This document shows positions 41,261 through 52,339 of a stretch of 64,000 bases of DNA, in pieces. Where the stretch lies: NCBI GenBank assembly GCA_963585895.1, contig OY757939.1, forward strand, positions 35,630,938 through 35,694,937. Direction: 5' to 3'. The translations under genes and the position numbers were made by a program. Under the pieces are notes generated by a model that made no database searches, was not told the DNA's origin, and saw only the letters and a program-made list of their open reading frames with translations. The stretch comes from Sepioteuthis lessoniana (Eukaryota > Mollusca > Cephalopoda > Myopsida > Loliginidae). The first letter of the stretch is position 1; every line of letters begins with the position of its first letter.

Positions 41261-41602
41261 GATATGATTCCTAAACGATCCTGAGCACTTTTTGCTCATT
41301 TAAAAGGTTTTAAATACTGCTATATAACAGTCACAATTTAATATCAGTCATTTGTTTGCACGCAGTTTGTTCTATTTGACCTCTAGATTAGACCCTATCA
41401 GATGCCACTACTCCGGGCAGAGTTGACCTGGGAGTAATGGCAATGAAAGGGTACTCCACATTCTCCAAATCTCCAATGCAGAAGTTTCGCCATTAGATTG
41501 TTTTGTGCCAAATCCAGGACACTCATTGGTGGGGGGTGTAGTCTCATCCCCCTGCAGAGATGCAGTTGGTGTATTCTACAGCCCCAGTCTACTGGGCTCG
41601 AT

Positions 41603-42299
41603 TTTCTTTTTGAGATTTCATTTGTTTATACTTTCGATAGATCGTAATACTACGAACTTAGTTCAAAGAGGGAACCTTAATTTTAGTTGAATGTACTAAG
41701 AGATATTGGTGCAATGCAGCCGTAAAAACTGTCTTTTATCCCGCTCAGGATAATGATGACTATTATGCCTCGTATCTACTCGGTGGTTGTCATTAGTTAA
41801 AGAAAGGCAATGCAATTGTACGTTTTATAGTGAGATCAGGGGGTTTGCAATGCATGCTATACTAGCGAAGAATACCAATCTCATCAAAGCTGGTCGATTA
41901 TTGTGATTATTTCGAACGTTGTTATTGAAAGTTAATACGGTCAGGCGTCATAAATATTGCTAGGTTTTAAAGCCTTCAAAGAGAGTCGACTGACAGATCT
42001 TCACATTGGATGTATCGGGTGGGGATTAGTATCTTCGAGTCGCTTTTTGAATGGAACTGTGTCCTTTGAATTGGCATCTGGGCTTGGTGTAAGAGAGGTG
42101 GTCTTTGTTGCGTCTTTCATTACAAGCCTCGTGGTGATCATAATGATGTAATTGCACCCCCATCCCTGAACAGACTAACTTTTAAAAATACATGGTCAGA
42201 TTATGTAACACTCGAAAAGTAACGTTGTCCATTTATTTCAATGGAAAATACTATAAATACAAAGGGCACAATTACTGCACTTTCAGCTTAAAAATAATC
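41603..42299. other. Intergenic, no gene recognised
   Basis: The open frame 41,957-42,151 is hydrophobic at its C-end, with no recognised domain. Confidence 0.35.
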
Positions 42300-42490
42300 T
42301 AGCTCCGTCGGAGGGACTTAGAATACTGTATCCTCAGTAGAAGACTAAGATCGCCCCCCAAAGTGTCCTGGTTATGATGCTAAACTGCATTTGATGTTGA
42401 GGCTCCAGTTCTAGAGAATTTCGAGTACCCTTTTTTATCGATATTACTCCCAGGTCCACTCATCCGTAGTAGTGGTATCCGTTAAAGTCT
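42300..42490 (+). mobile_element. REP-B head fragment, diverged
   Basis: GCTCCGTCGGAGGGACTTAG, then GTGTCCTGGTTATGATGCTA and TTACTCCCAGGTCCACTC. Confidence 0.65.
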
Positions 42491-42532
42491 CATTAGTCAA
42501 AGTTTTGTTTAAAAATTATTAGTACGTTTGTT

Positions 42533-42746
42533 ATTTAATGGCATATCAACCTTATCGGGTTATTTAATGCCAAATCCATCCTATCAGAAGGACAATAGTG
42601 CTACTGTTTAACCCATAGATGCGAGGATGAGGGCGTTCATGCCTTTTCCAAAGGTATATGTCCGAAAGTGAACGTAATATTGCGACTGGAGTTCGAACTC
42701 GCTTACTACGGTTCCGTAGTACTGCACTTTAACCATTACACCACTA
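42533..42746 (-). mobile_element. SINE-A copy
   Basis: Tail TTTAATGGCATATCAACCTT, central block, GAGTTCGAACTCGC B box and head TGGTGTAATGGTTAAAGTGC (minus strand). The outermost head bases are missing. Confidence 0.9.
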
Positions 42747-42990
42747 TATAATCATTAGGAATATCTGAAGCCATACAACTGTATGCAAATGATTTATATT
42801 AGATAGGAATACTTGATATCATTCAGCTGTAAAGTATTTGTATCAAAAATAGATACTTGAAGCTCTCATTGTTTACTAAGGATTAGTCACTTGAAACCAT
42901 ATGTGTGCAAACCAATGACTATTACTAAGAAATAATTACGAGAAACTAATTATTATTAGATAGAAATACTTGAGATATCAACTGTACGCC
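42747..42990 (+). mobile_element. REP-B B2 subrepeats
   Basis: Repeated TACTTGAAACCAT..CTGTATGCAAATGA-type units, plus orientation, without head or tail. Confidence 0.6.
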
Positions 42991-43639
42991 CTCCCACCCA
43001 AAAAAACCCCACATAAAATGTAACTATCATTGTACACGATTCTCAAACCGCAGGTGAGTTGAGATGTTAAAAAAAAAAAAATCTATAAATCTTTTTCCTT
43101 TTATTTTTTGACACCTCTACCCCTCCGCTGACATTTCCCCCACACGTCTTGGCTTTGTGCCAGACTAGACAAGTACTTACAGTAACAGAAAATCAATTTT
43201 GTACTTGGAAAAAAAATTGTGCTTGTTTTAAATTTATTGCTTGCGAAATTAAGTCGAAAGAAATTATTTGCCAAATAACCCTACTTACAAAATAATTTTT
43301 GCCTTTCTTTACAATCGGAATGATGCTTGGTTTCTTTCTTTTATTATTTTTATCATTTCTAATATAGTTTAATTTAATCTCATTTCGACTTTCTTTTATC
43401 ACCACAAAATTATTTTCTTAACTCCGAAGTTGCACACTTCAAAATCGACTTCAAGGAAAATTGATTCATTCAAAAATTAATTAATTTTCTTTTTATTACA
43501 CAAAACTAATCAATTAACTAATGAATCGAACGAAGTGGTTATGATACAGGGCATGGTACCATGAGGTTCACAGAGCAATGGTTCAGACTCCGTGGAAAAA
43601 GAAAAAAAAATGATTTCGATCGAATGAGAACTGTGGAGG
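42991..43639. other. Intergenic, no gene recognised
   Basis: AT-rich. No element recognised. Confidence 0.35.
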
Positions 43640-43795
43640 TGCTTTTCAACCCCTAGCTAGGGATATAAGAGGGGTTCATACATTCCCTAAGGATGTTAGT
43701 CTGAAAGTGATCGTAATAGCGTGACTGGAGTTTGAACTCGCAACAATGTCACAGTTCAACACGTTAGCGATTACGTCACGAAGACCTCCCACCTC
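43640..43795 (-). mobile_element. SINE-A fragment
   Basis: CCCCTAGCTAGGGATATAAG, central block, GAGTTTGAACTCGC and head TGACGTAATCGCTAACGTG (minus strand). Tail missing. Confidence 0.8.
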
Positions 43796-43889
43796 ATCAA
43801 ATAGGGAGCACTGACGCTTCTGTGTGGCGCTTCGTAAACGCGACAATTTGTTTTCTTTCTCACAATAACCAAAGAAAAAACCCTGATCT

Positions 43890-44595
43890 GTTGGTTTGAT
43901 TTTATAGCATTGTAGGTTATTTAATGCCAAATCCATTTTTATACATACAAACAGTTCTATTTCAAACAATTCAGTTTTTAGTACTGAAATTAATTGTCAA
44001 AAACATTTCTATTTCAAGGTATTCAGTTGAGTCAACTGAGTAAAATGGTTCCAAGTATTGGCCTAATGAGTAGAGTGTTCACCAGTGGTCCGGGAGACCG
44101 GGGTTTAATCCCAGGTCGAGTCATATCAAAGACTTAAAAAAAAGTGGTTCTTGACGCCACCTTGCTTAACACTCAGCATTATAAGGAAAGGATCAAGGGT
44201 AAAGTGGAGCAATCCGGTGAAAGTAGTAGCGCTCTCCCCTTCACCTCGGTGTAGTAGTAATTGAAAAGAGAGCCTTTGAGTCTCCCTCGACTATGGTCGT
44301 CAACTTTACTTACTTTATTTACTCGCAGTTAAATGTAAAAATAGTTCTATTTCAAATAATTCAGCTTACTATAAGTACACTGTTTAGTTTTGAAACAAAG
44401 AACCCTATCAGATGCTACCATTCCGGGCTAGAGTGAATCTGGGAGTGATGGAGGGTACACTGCATTCCCCAAAGCTACTGGAGCCTCACAATCATTGTTT
44501 AGTGTCATATCAGGACACTCGTTGTGGGGAGTCTTACCTCTCTGCAGAGATACACGCTGAGTATCCTACAGGCTCAACCGACTGGGCCATGTATT
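43890..44595 (-). mobile_element. REP-B copy interrupted by SINE-D
   Basis: Tail (shortened, TTTTATAGCATTGTAGGTTA), subrepeats, then SINE-D. Subrepeats and conserved block (ATTCCGGGCTAGAGTGAATC) then resume, with head CAACCGACTGGGCC. Confidence 0.85.
44052..44313 (+). mobile_element. SINE-D copy, complete
   Basis: TTGGCCTAATGAGTAGAGTG A box, GGGTTTAATCCCAGG B box, body AAAGTGGAGCAATCCGG, end CTCGACTATGGTCG. Nested in REP-B. Confidence 0.88.
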
Positions 44596-44754
44596 AAACG
44601 TTTGAAGATTTAAGGTACATACTTTCAATTGCAAGTGAAAACTGATCGCCAGAAGATCGTCGCGCGAAGTGTATCCGAGTTTTGATTTTAACACGTTGAT
44701 CGCTGTATCATTTGATTTTGTGCAAGTCTTCGCTTTTAAATAACATTTATTTGA

Positions 44755-45140
44755 TGGTGATTTAGGGCATATCAATCCTTGTGGTTTATTTAATCCAACA
44801 TTTTTTTAAATATATAATTTGTAAGTGAATAGTTAGTTCGTAAAAACGAGCCAGATCTCATTTGTTTGCACACAGTTAAATGGTTTCAAGTATTGCTTTT
44901 TATAGTTTGCACATAATGAAATGGTTTCAAATTTTACCATCAAACATGCATAATTCTGTTTAATATTAATAATTCTGAGTAAAAGATTGAACAGTTCTAT
45001 TTGAACCATCAATTAGACAGGTACTACCACTCCGGGTCAGGGTAAACCTGAAAGTAATGGTAATGTAGGGGAACTTCGCATTCCCCAAACTCCAAGACTC
45101 ACCATTAGATGTAGTTTAATGTCGTATTTGGGATACTAAA
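44755..45140 (-). mobile_element. REP-B copy (B2), partial head
   Basis: Tail TTTAGGGCATATCAATCCTT, B2 subrepeats, ACTCCGGGTCAGGGTAAACC. Confidence 0.8.
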
Positions 45141-45465
45141 TGATTTCAAGTATTGCTATCTAACACTAATAATCATATTCAACGTTGTTCATTTGTTTAC
45201 ACAGTTAAATGGTTTCAAGTATAGTCAATGATTTGTTCTATTGGTCAAATAGATGGGACCCTAACAGATACTACGACGCCGGGTCAGAGCGGACCTCGGA
45301 ATAATAGTAATAAAGTGGTACTCCACGTTCCCCAAAGATTTAGGACTGGAGCCTATCAGATGCAGTTAAATGTCTTATCCTCGACACTCGTTGGATAGAA
45401 AGCGGGCGTGAGCCCCCCCCCCCCGCCAAAGTGAAGACAGCGTATTCTACCGTTTCTGGTGATAG
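45141..45465 (-). mobile_element. REP-B copy (B2)
   Basis: B2 subrepeats, GCCGGGTCAGAGCGGACC block and a head with a C-run, ending GCGTATTCTACCG. Confidence 0.75.
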
Positions 45466-45571
45466 ATCAATTACATAATGCAAGTTAATTTAAAAAAAAA
45501 CAAATACTGAAGAAGTACATTTATTCTAAAAATGCAAAGGGAATTATTTCACTATAGAAAGTTGATTGGTT

Positions 45572-46618
45572 GGGTTGGATTTTATGGCATATCAACCTTT
45601 CATGGTTATTTAATGCCAAATCATCTTTAAATCTATATATTAAATACATGACTTCTAAACACTTCTAGAAAACATCCTTAGATAAGCCCAATCTTTTTTT
45701 GCTCACAGTTAAATGGTATCAAGTATTGCTATGTGACAGTAAAAATTTAACATGAGTTATTATTTGCACACATTTATTGGTAGCACCCCACAAAGCAGCA
45801 GCTGTACGGCTACTTACTACCCATCACGAAAACTATCCAAGTTTGACGAACCAGACACGCGGGACACTGCTGGAGAAGTAGGGACGAACTCATAAGATAC
45901 GTACTCCAGTAGACCCTTTCACATGAACGAGAAAAATCAAGACGATCAGTAAGAATCTACATACAACAGCTCTGTGCCGATACAGGATGTAGCCTTGAAA
46001 ACCTACCGGGAGCGATGGATGATAGAAAAGAGTGGCAGGGAGATCCGCGCTGGCGGCGCGACATGACATGATTTGTAATCGAATCATTTGTTGGTAATTT
46101 CATTTTTAAATGAAAAAAATTAATTTGTTTGTACGCTAGTATTGCCGTTTCTTCGCAGTGAAATGGTTTCAAGTAGTTTTATCTAACACTAATAATTCTA
46201 TTTAATATTCATTTGTTGGAAAACAGTGAAATGCCTTCAAGTGATGCTATTCAACATTATTTATTTGAATACTTCATTCATTTACACATTGAAACGGTTT
46301 TTAAACACAGTTAAATGTCAAAACAGTTCTCTTTCTAACAATTTAACAAGTCATTTGTTTGTTGACCGGTTAAATGTCGAAGTTCTATTTGACCCATTGA
46401 TCGGACCCTATCATGTACTACCACTCCGGGTCAGAGTGGATCTGGGAGCAATGGCAATGAAGGAGTACTCCGCATTCCCAAAAGCTTCGGCATTTCTAGA
46501 ACCTCACCATCAGATAGGTTTGTGTCATATCCAGGACAATCGTGGGGGAGTAGTCTTACCCACCACCATGCAGAGATGCAGTCGATGCATTCGACAACCC
46601 CAGCCGACTGGGCTGCAA
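45572..46618 (-). mobile_element. REP-B copy (B2) interrupted by LINE tail
   Basis: Tail TTTTATGGCATATCAACCTT, B2 subrepeats, LINE insert, more B2 subrepeats, then ACTCCGGGTCAGAGTGGATC and head CAGCCGACTGGGCTGCA. Confidence 0.85.
45788..46072 (+). mobile_element. RTE-like LINE 3' end
   Basis: Plus strand: QLYGYLLPITKTIQV, TRHAGHCWRSRDELI, then RSVRIYIQQLCADTGCSLEN and PGAMDDRKEWQGDPRWRRD, tail CATGACATGA. One or two frame changes. Confidence 0.88.
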
Positions 46619-46834
46619 TAAAAAGGATTCTTACAATTAAACTGCATTGGACGATGATTCTTATAAGAATACATTGGACAATAATTTTGACTATAAAATA
46701 CATTGAACATTCGTATATAATCAAGAACAACATTCACACGTTGAGAGTGAGATAATTGTGGAAATTCTCGGTTAGTTATGAGAAAGTTTGACATATGTAT
46801 TTAACCATCCCTCACACACGAGCAGGATGCAACA

Positions 46835-47028
46835 CGAGGTCAATGGGTTCGAATTCAAAATTTTTCTTCTTGATCAGTTGCTGTAAGGTTTTAGAGCCGA
46901 AATTGCCTATTTACCCATAGCTGGAAGGAAATAATTGGATACATATTTTTCCAAGGGTATTAGCGTTATGTGAAATGCAAATAGCCTCGGCTAAGATCTG
47001 AACTCGGATTGCCTCACGAGTAGGGGGT
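46835..47028 (-). mobile_element. SINE-C copy, diverged
   Basis: Reverse complement: CCGAGTTCAGATCTTAG (B box), GCATTTCACATAACGCTAAT, ACCCTTGGAAAAATATGTAT, CCAGCTATGGGTAAATAGG. The A box is weak. Confidence 0.75.
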
Positions 47029-47039
47029 TAAAATATATG

Positions 47040-47280
47040 ATGATTGCATATGAGGATATTATTGCTGTTGGACAGGAATACTCAAAACCTTGTAACTGTG
47101 CAAACAGATCATTAAATAGGAATAATTACTTTCAACACGAATTTTGAATCATTCATTCCGCAGAAATACGTGAACCGTACAACTGTGCATAAATTATTTG
47201 TATTCGATATAAATACTTGAAACCATACAACTATGCAAACATGATTATAAATAAAGTGGATTTTTAAAAATTGTCTGGAA
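47040..47280 (+). mobile_element. REP-B B2 subrepeats
   Basis: Units with CTTGAAACCATACAACTATG and close variants, without head or tail. Confidence 0.55.
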
Positions 47281-47336
47281 ATATTAAAGAGTTATAATTA
47301 CAATAAAACTTTAATTCAATATACTGTCAAAATCAA

Positions 47337-47339
<3 letters not shown>

Positions 47340-47369
<30 letters not shown>
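47340..47369. repeat. (TA)n microsatellite at PLE end
   Basis: About 15 TA repeats adjoining the PLE-1 3' end. Confidence 0.9.
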
Positions 47370-47373
<4 letters not shown>

Positions 47374-48410
47374 GCAGCATTTCTTCATTAATACAAATTT
47401 CGTTGAACATAATAGACACTTTTTGTCTACATATTTCCTCGTTGATCCTTTCATATTGCCGTATTGATTTTATAATACCCGGCGGGAATTGGTTGATGTA
47501 TCTTCCATAATTGTTTATTTCCCGAGTACTTTCTACCCGACTTTGGGCCATCATCAGGGGGGGATCTATTACAAAAGTGATGTAATTTTTGTATGTACAT
47601 TACTACTTTGTAAGAAGAAGAGCGTCTGTGCCGTTGCAGTGAGTTGCGTTTACTTTTAAAATTGTTCTATAAATAGTGTCAGTAGCTAAAGGCATGTATG
47701 CACATTAGCACTGGTTTGAAAATTAATTCTGTTAAGTTTGGGTTGCATGTTTCTAATATGTAGTGCTTTGAGAATCTGTAGTTCTTGGCTGTTATTTTGA
47801 TGTTCTAATATTGTTGCGTTTTCGGTGAGAATTTTTCGTAATTATGTTGTTGGGCATGAATGTTTTTTTTAAATGCTGTGCTATAGAACTTGTATCAGAA
47901 AGGTGCATTTTAAGTCTCTTCGATTGGGTAGTTGAGGTTTAACCAACATATATATTATTTTCAGAGATACAATCTCCTAAAGGACATTTAAATTGATATA
48001 TAACGTTTTTTTTTTTGTAAAACTCCAATCGAAGGAGAGGAATTATTTTTAATGACTAAATTGGAGGTTTTAAATTTATTATAATATATAATAAGTTTTA
48101 TTTTTTTATTAGGATCAGTGAATATTGTAAAATCAATACGGCTATACGAAAGGATCGACAAGAAAATATAGACAAAAAATGTCTTATGTTCAACGAAATT
48201 TGCATATATATTTAATTAAACAGTATAGACGTCCTTTGTCTACACATTTTTGCATATATCCTTTCGAGTCGCTGCATCGATTTTGAGGTATCCGTCAGGA
48301 ATTGTTTAATGAACCTCCAATAATTGGTTCCCAAGTATTTTCTGCCGATCTTGGGCCATCATCAGGTGTGTGTATATTGCAAAATTAATATGACCTTTGC
48401 ATGTACATTA
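47370..48410 (-). mobile_element. PLE-1 (Penelope-like) remnant
   Basis: Minus strand from about 48,060 down: GIY-YIG domain, then a 3' region with CCTGATGATGGCCCAAAGTC (about 47,560), ending AACGAAATTTGTATTAATG next to (TA)n. A second, inverted copy of the terminal sequence lies at 48,100-48,208 (plus), and a third in minus orientation at 48,190-48,410, so the termini are arranged as inverted repeats. No RT domain remains. Confidence 0.75.
47690..48005 (-). pseudogene. PLE-1 GIY-YIG endonuclease C-terminal domain
   Basis: Minus-strand reading: CPLGDCISENNIYVG, then an in-frame TAA in place of a residue, TSTTQSKRLKMHLSDTSSIA, QHLKK, a frame change, HSCPTT, ENATILEHQNNSQELQILKA, LHIRNMQPKLNRINF and TSANVHTCL. 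Penelope-like elements encode an RT with a C-terminal GIY-YIG nuclease of this form (IYVG.T...R..MHL; LEA.HIR...P.LN). At least one stop and one frameshift. Confidence 0.8.
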
Positions 48411-48939
48411 CTATGTCGTAAGTGTTGAGCATTTATTATTTATACTGCTGTATTGCTACTGAAAACAATATCAAAATAAAAAAAATTAGATACTCGAAGC
48501 GCTCTATATCAGAAAGAAACTACTTCAACTCAATAGAATCAATTTCGAATCCAAAACTAATGTACTTAAATGTCTTTAGCTACTGTTGTTACTTATAGAA
48601 CCAAATTTAAAAATAAACTCTCCAACACAACCGTATATATCAATAAAAGAAATCTCAACGGAATTCCAACAGTGACTGTACGATGAGATTTCTTTGACAT
48701 TACAGATATATTCGCTCTGCAAGTGAGTATTTTTATATTTTGATAGATTTGTATATTAATAGCCATACATCGAACACTCGTGAAGAATATGAAATTTCTC
48801 TATATATTTTTTCTCTATATTTTTTAGCTCATCATCCCTGAACCTTAGCCTGATATCATTTATATATAAAAGGTTGATTTATTTTTTAACCGTATATAAA
48901 CTAGAGTTTCAGATCTTAAGCCTAAGAATATAAAGTTTG
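48411..48939. other. Intergenic, no gene recognised
   Basis: AT-rich. No element recognised. Confidence 0.35.
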
Positions 48940-49155
48940 TTTTAATGGCATATCAACCTTCGTGGGTCATTTTAATGCTCTCCTAGTAGACGAACAACGT
49001 TGATACTATTTAGCCGATAGCTGAGAGAATACGAGAGTTCATGCCTTTCTCAAAGGTCTTTGTTCGAAATTAAACGGTGTGACTGAAATTGGAACTTGTT
49101 TACTACGATGTCACAGTCAAGCACACTCGCTATCACACCATAGGAACTCTCCCTG
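48940..49155 (-). mobile_element. SINE-A copy, diverged
   Basis: Tail TTTTAATGGCATATCAACCT, central block (GCCTTTCTCAAAGGTCTTTG), head with TGGTGTGATAGCGAGTGTGC (minus strand). Confidence 0.85.
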
Positions 49156-49279
49156 CTTTATTCTGAGCACCTAACATTGACAAGAAACTCATCACGAGGT
49201 TGCATTTTCATCAGTAATTATGTCAAAGTACTGCCTGGTCGTTCCGAATGAGTGGAAATTTTGTATTAACTCGGAAACC

Positions 49280-49740
49280 GATTGATTTTAACAGCATCTT
49301 AACCTATCTAGGGTCATTTTATGTTTAGAGCTTAAGGAATCGCCTTCATTACACATCTATATTTTTGTGTTACTGTTTAAGGTTTTTTGCACGGTTATAT
49401 AATATTGGGTAATCATATCTGATACAAATAATTTGCAGTTTTATGATAGCTATTCCTTGCTAATAATAATGATAGCGGCAAGTAATTACTTGATTATATG
49501 GTTTCAAGAAACTTTAGTAAACAGCTTCATGTAACTATTATGAATTACCGTTACTGTTATTATGTAATCTTTAATACAAATCATTTTCAAATTGGTCTCC
49601 TTGGCCTAGGGAGCGCTCATAGCGTAACAGTTATGATGGGCTACCCGAGGTCAAGTCTTGAATGATTGGTTTGGTTGGGTTTTATGGCTTATTAACCATT
49701 GTAGGTCATTTATTGCCAATTCCTATATATGGATGACAAT
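49280..49740 (-). mobile_element. Diverged REP-B tail fragments
   Basis: ACAGCATCTTAACCTATCTA (49,292) followed by B2-like units. A second, better tail TTTTATGGCTTATTAACCAT lies at about 49,679. Confidence 0.5.
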
Positions 49741-49924
49741 ATATACGCTCCTCCATGAGGGTTGAGCACTCTGGCGAAGGAATTTTCGGCCGCCGCTCGC
49801 ATAATGCAAAGCTCATCGAAAGAATTGAGCACTCTGGTAGCCGATGGGGTATAAAAAAAATGTAAACAAACGGACGCTGCTGCTGCTGCCACATAATACC
49901 TTATAATTCCCATAGCCAACGTAA
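49741..49924. other. Spacer with TATA-like motif
   Basis: Direct repeat TTGAGCACTCTGG (49,763 and 49,827) and GGGGTATAAAA at about 49,845, followed by a (GCT)4-like run. No gene recognised. Confidence 0.3.
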
Positions 49925-50060
49925 TAGGCTTGTTGGCCGAGCGGTCTAATACTAGGTCTAACTTAAAGTTGGACGGGTTTCGATCCCGGATTCAAACGTC
50001 CTACGTGTCTAACTACACTGAAGAGTTCTGATAGAACGAAACTCTCTGTGGATGACTATA
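49925..50060 (+). mobile_element. tRNA-Leu-like SINE head
   Basis: GTTGGCCGAGCGGTCTAATA matches a Leu-tRNA D arm/A box. AACTTAAAGTT is an anticodon-arm-like hairpin with TAA in the loop, and GGGTTTCGATCCCGG is a T arm/B box. The long variable arm and acceptor pairing are missing and a non-tRNA body follows, so it is a SINE-like retroposon rather than a tRNA gene. Confidence 0.6.
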
Positions 50061-50171
50061 TATATATTGAAAGTATGGATCTTGAATCTGGCAACATGTT
50101 TGTAACCAGTTGATTAAAAAAAAAGAAAAAACATTTTAATTTGGAAAAATGCTCGGGAATTTTTGGCGAGT

Positions 50172-50398
50172 GGAGTCCCCATAGTGTAATGGCTAAAGAG
50201 CTCGACCGCGGCCTCGAAGTAAGCGAGTTTGAACACCACTGGTACTATTACGTGCACTTTCAGATAAATATCTTTGGAAAAGTTATAAACCTCCTTTATC
50301 CCCCGCCGAGTTATGGATGAAATAGTTTCGATGGTGATGTTCTAAAAAAGATAAATTACCTATGAAGTTTGATAAGTCATTAAACAAGAAACGAAACT
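50172..50398 (+). mobile_element. SINE-A copy, diverged
   Basis: Head CCATAGTGTAATGGCTAAAG, B-box-like GAGTTTGAACACC, central block, tail ATAAATTACCTATGAAGTTT then CATTAAACAAGAAACG. Confidence 0.85.
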
Positions 50399-50559
50399 AA
50401 ACTAATTCAGGTCGATAAATCAATAAAGTAAAAAACTTGAGTTGATGTTATCCTTTCTATTCACTCGAGTATAACTATGGCTTGTTTTGACTCTGGGGGT
50501 GGGGGTATATAAGATTTTTCGAATTATGCTGGGGGTAAACACAGTAATATAGAAAATAG

Positions 50560-51075
50560 GTTTGGTTTTATGGCACATCAACCATTGTAGGTTATTTAAT
50601 GCAAAAATCCATTTTTTATACGTACAAACAGTTCTATTTCAAATAATTCAGTGTATCATAAGTACAGAGTTTAATATCAAAAGCAGTTCTATTTCAAACT
50701 ATTCAGTTTAGTCAACAAATTTAAATGGTTCCAAGTATTGTTAAGTCTAAATAACAATTCGATCAAGTATCAATCATTTATTTACACAGTTAAATGTCAA
50801 AACAGTTCTATTTCTAACAATTCAGTTTAGCATAAGTACACAGTTTAGTTCTGTTTTACCGATAGATAGGACCTTTTCAGGTGCTACCACTCCAGGTCAG
50901 AGTGGACCTGGGAGCGATGGCAATGAAGGGGTACTACGCATTCGCCAAAGCTCCAGCATTACTGGAGCCTCACCATCTGATTGTTTAGTGTCCTATCCAG
51001 GACCATCGTTGGGGGAGTCTTACCCTTCTGCAGGGATTTAGTCGGTGTATTCTGTTGCCTCAGCCAACTGCATCA
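50560..51075 (-). mobile_element. Full-length REP-B (B1), 516 bp
   Basis: Tail GTTTTATGGCACATCAACCA, subrepeats, GGTCAGAGTGGACCTGGGAG, head ending CCTCAGCCAACTGCATC. Flanked by AATATAGAAAATAG (50,546-50,559) and AATATGGAAAATAG (51,076-51,089), 14 bp with one mismatch. Confidence 0.93.
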
Positions 51076-51089
51076 AATATGGAAAATAG

Positions 51090-51700
51090 CTAACGTGGTC
51101 TTTCTGGATGTTGTGTAGCGGACTTTTCTTGAGCGATGTCCGATAAAGATGGATGGCGAGAAAGTCAAAAGAATCTCTGCTGTCGGAACGTCTTGATGTT
51201 CATCTGGAATCTTTTTGGTAAGTTTACATTTTCACCCCGACGTTCAAGCACTCTTCAAAGTCATGATGTCTAAAAGCTAATTTTCAAAGAGATCAGCCTA
51301 TTTTTCCGAGGTTCGTGACGACCCTTACGTCCGTTTTCTGTTCCCATGAGGTAAAAGACGAAGCAATATTGAGTAAATAATTTTCAAGAATACAAAGAGC
51401 AAACAGTTTGATTTTGGGAGAGGAAAAAAACAAACAAAAAACCCCCGAAATAATGAGAATTGTCTGGAATTCATTGTAGAAAAATTCTAAGTATCGATTT
51501 TCGACCACAATTTGTTTGAAACCCAAAGAATTCTTTCCATGTCTGATAACCAGAAAGGAAATACAGAATGTTTGGCTTCCTATGTTAAAAAAAAGTTAAC
51601 AGAAAAAGTAAAATAAAATATTTTCGAAGATATACAATTTTTTGTATATCAGGTAATGTATACTTATGTAGTACATAGTGTGCACAAAATATGTCATGTA
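51090..51700. other. Intergenic, no gene recognised
   Basis: No element recognised. Confidence 0.35.
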
Positions 51701-51709
51701 TATTATGTA

Positions 51710-51712
<3 letters not shown>

Positions 51713-51751
<39 letters not shown>

Positions 51752-51976
51752 CGATATAGATAATGCATACTTTATAATAGTGGCACATATATAAAACAAA
51801 TTTTTTATATCCATAACTTCCCTATAATAGGTATAAAGCAATTGTTATGTATATATTAACAGACACACCATGTATAATGAAATATTATTTACACACAATA
51901 TATGTATACATAATATATACACAATCTATATGCACGATATGTACCCTCATAATATACATGTAAAAGACATAACCAC

Positions 51977-52008
<32 letters not shown>

Positions 52009-52120
52009 AGACAGCACCAATATATTATACACGCACACAAGACATAGCTATAATATACATACATATTTTACACACACACAAGAAACACAAACACACATAA
52101 CACGCATACAAGACATAACC

Positions 52121-52180
<60 letters not shown>
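51713..52180. repeat. Cluster of TA/CA microsatellites
   Basis: (TA)n at 51,713-51,748, 51,979-52,001 and 52,123-52,172. Between them are ACACA-rich and TATACATA-rich sequence with loose repetition of AAGACATA(A/G)C. The Ile/Tyr-rich frames on both strands are translation of this. Confidence 0.9.
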
Positions 52181-52339
52181 CTTGCATGCATAATGATATA
52201 CACTCACAGCGTAATACTTACACTCACATATGTACACAAAATATATAAACATATCAATAATTAAATATGATACGCATATATTCATGATTATATTATATGT
52301 AAATATAATTCTATCAAGCTGTGGTGAGAACACAGAGTT

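Larger units (their letters stand above)
40735..41602 (-). mobile_element. REP-B copy (B2) interrupted by (TA)n and PLE
   Basis: Tail TTTTATGGCATATCAACCAT at 40,741. The rest resumes after the PLE at about 41,262 (CTAAACGATCCTGAGCAC, B2 subrepeats), then ACTCCGGGCAGAGTTGACC and head CAGCCCCAGTCTACTGGGC. Confidence 0.8.

Noticed and set aside
51585-52333. Overlapping Ile/Tyr-rich and His-rich open frames on both strands
   Set aside because: They are translations of (TA)n and (CA)n microsatellites and occur in several frames at once.
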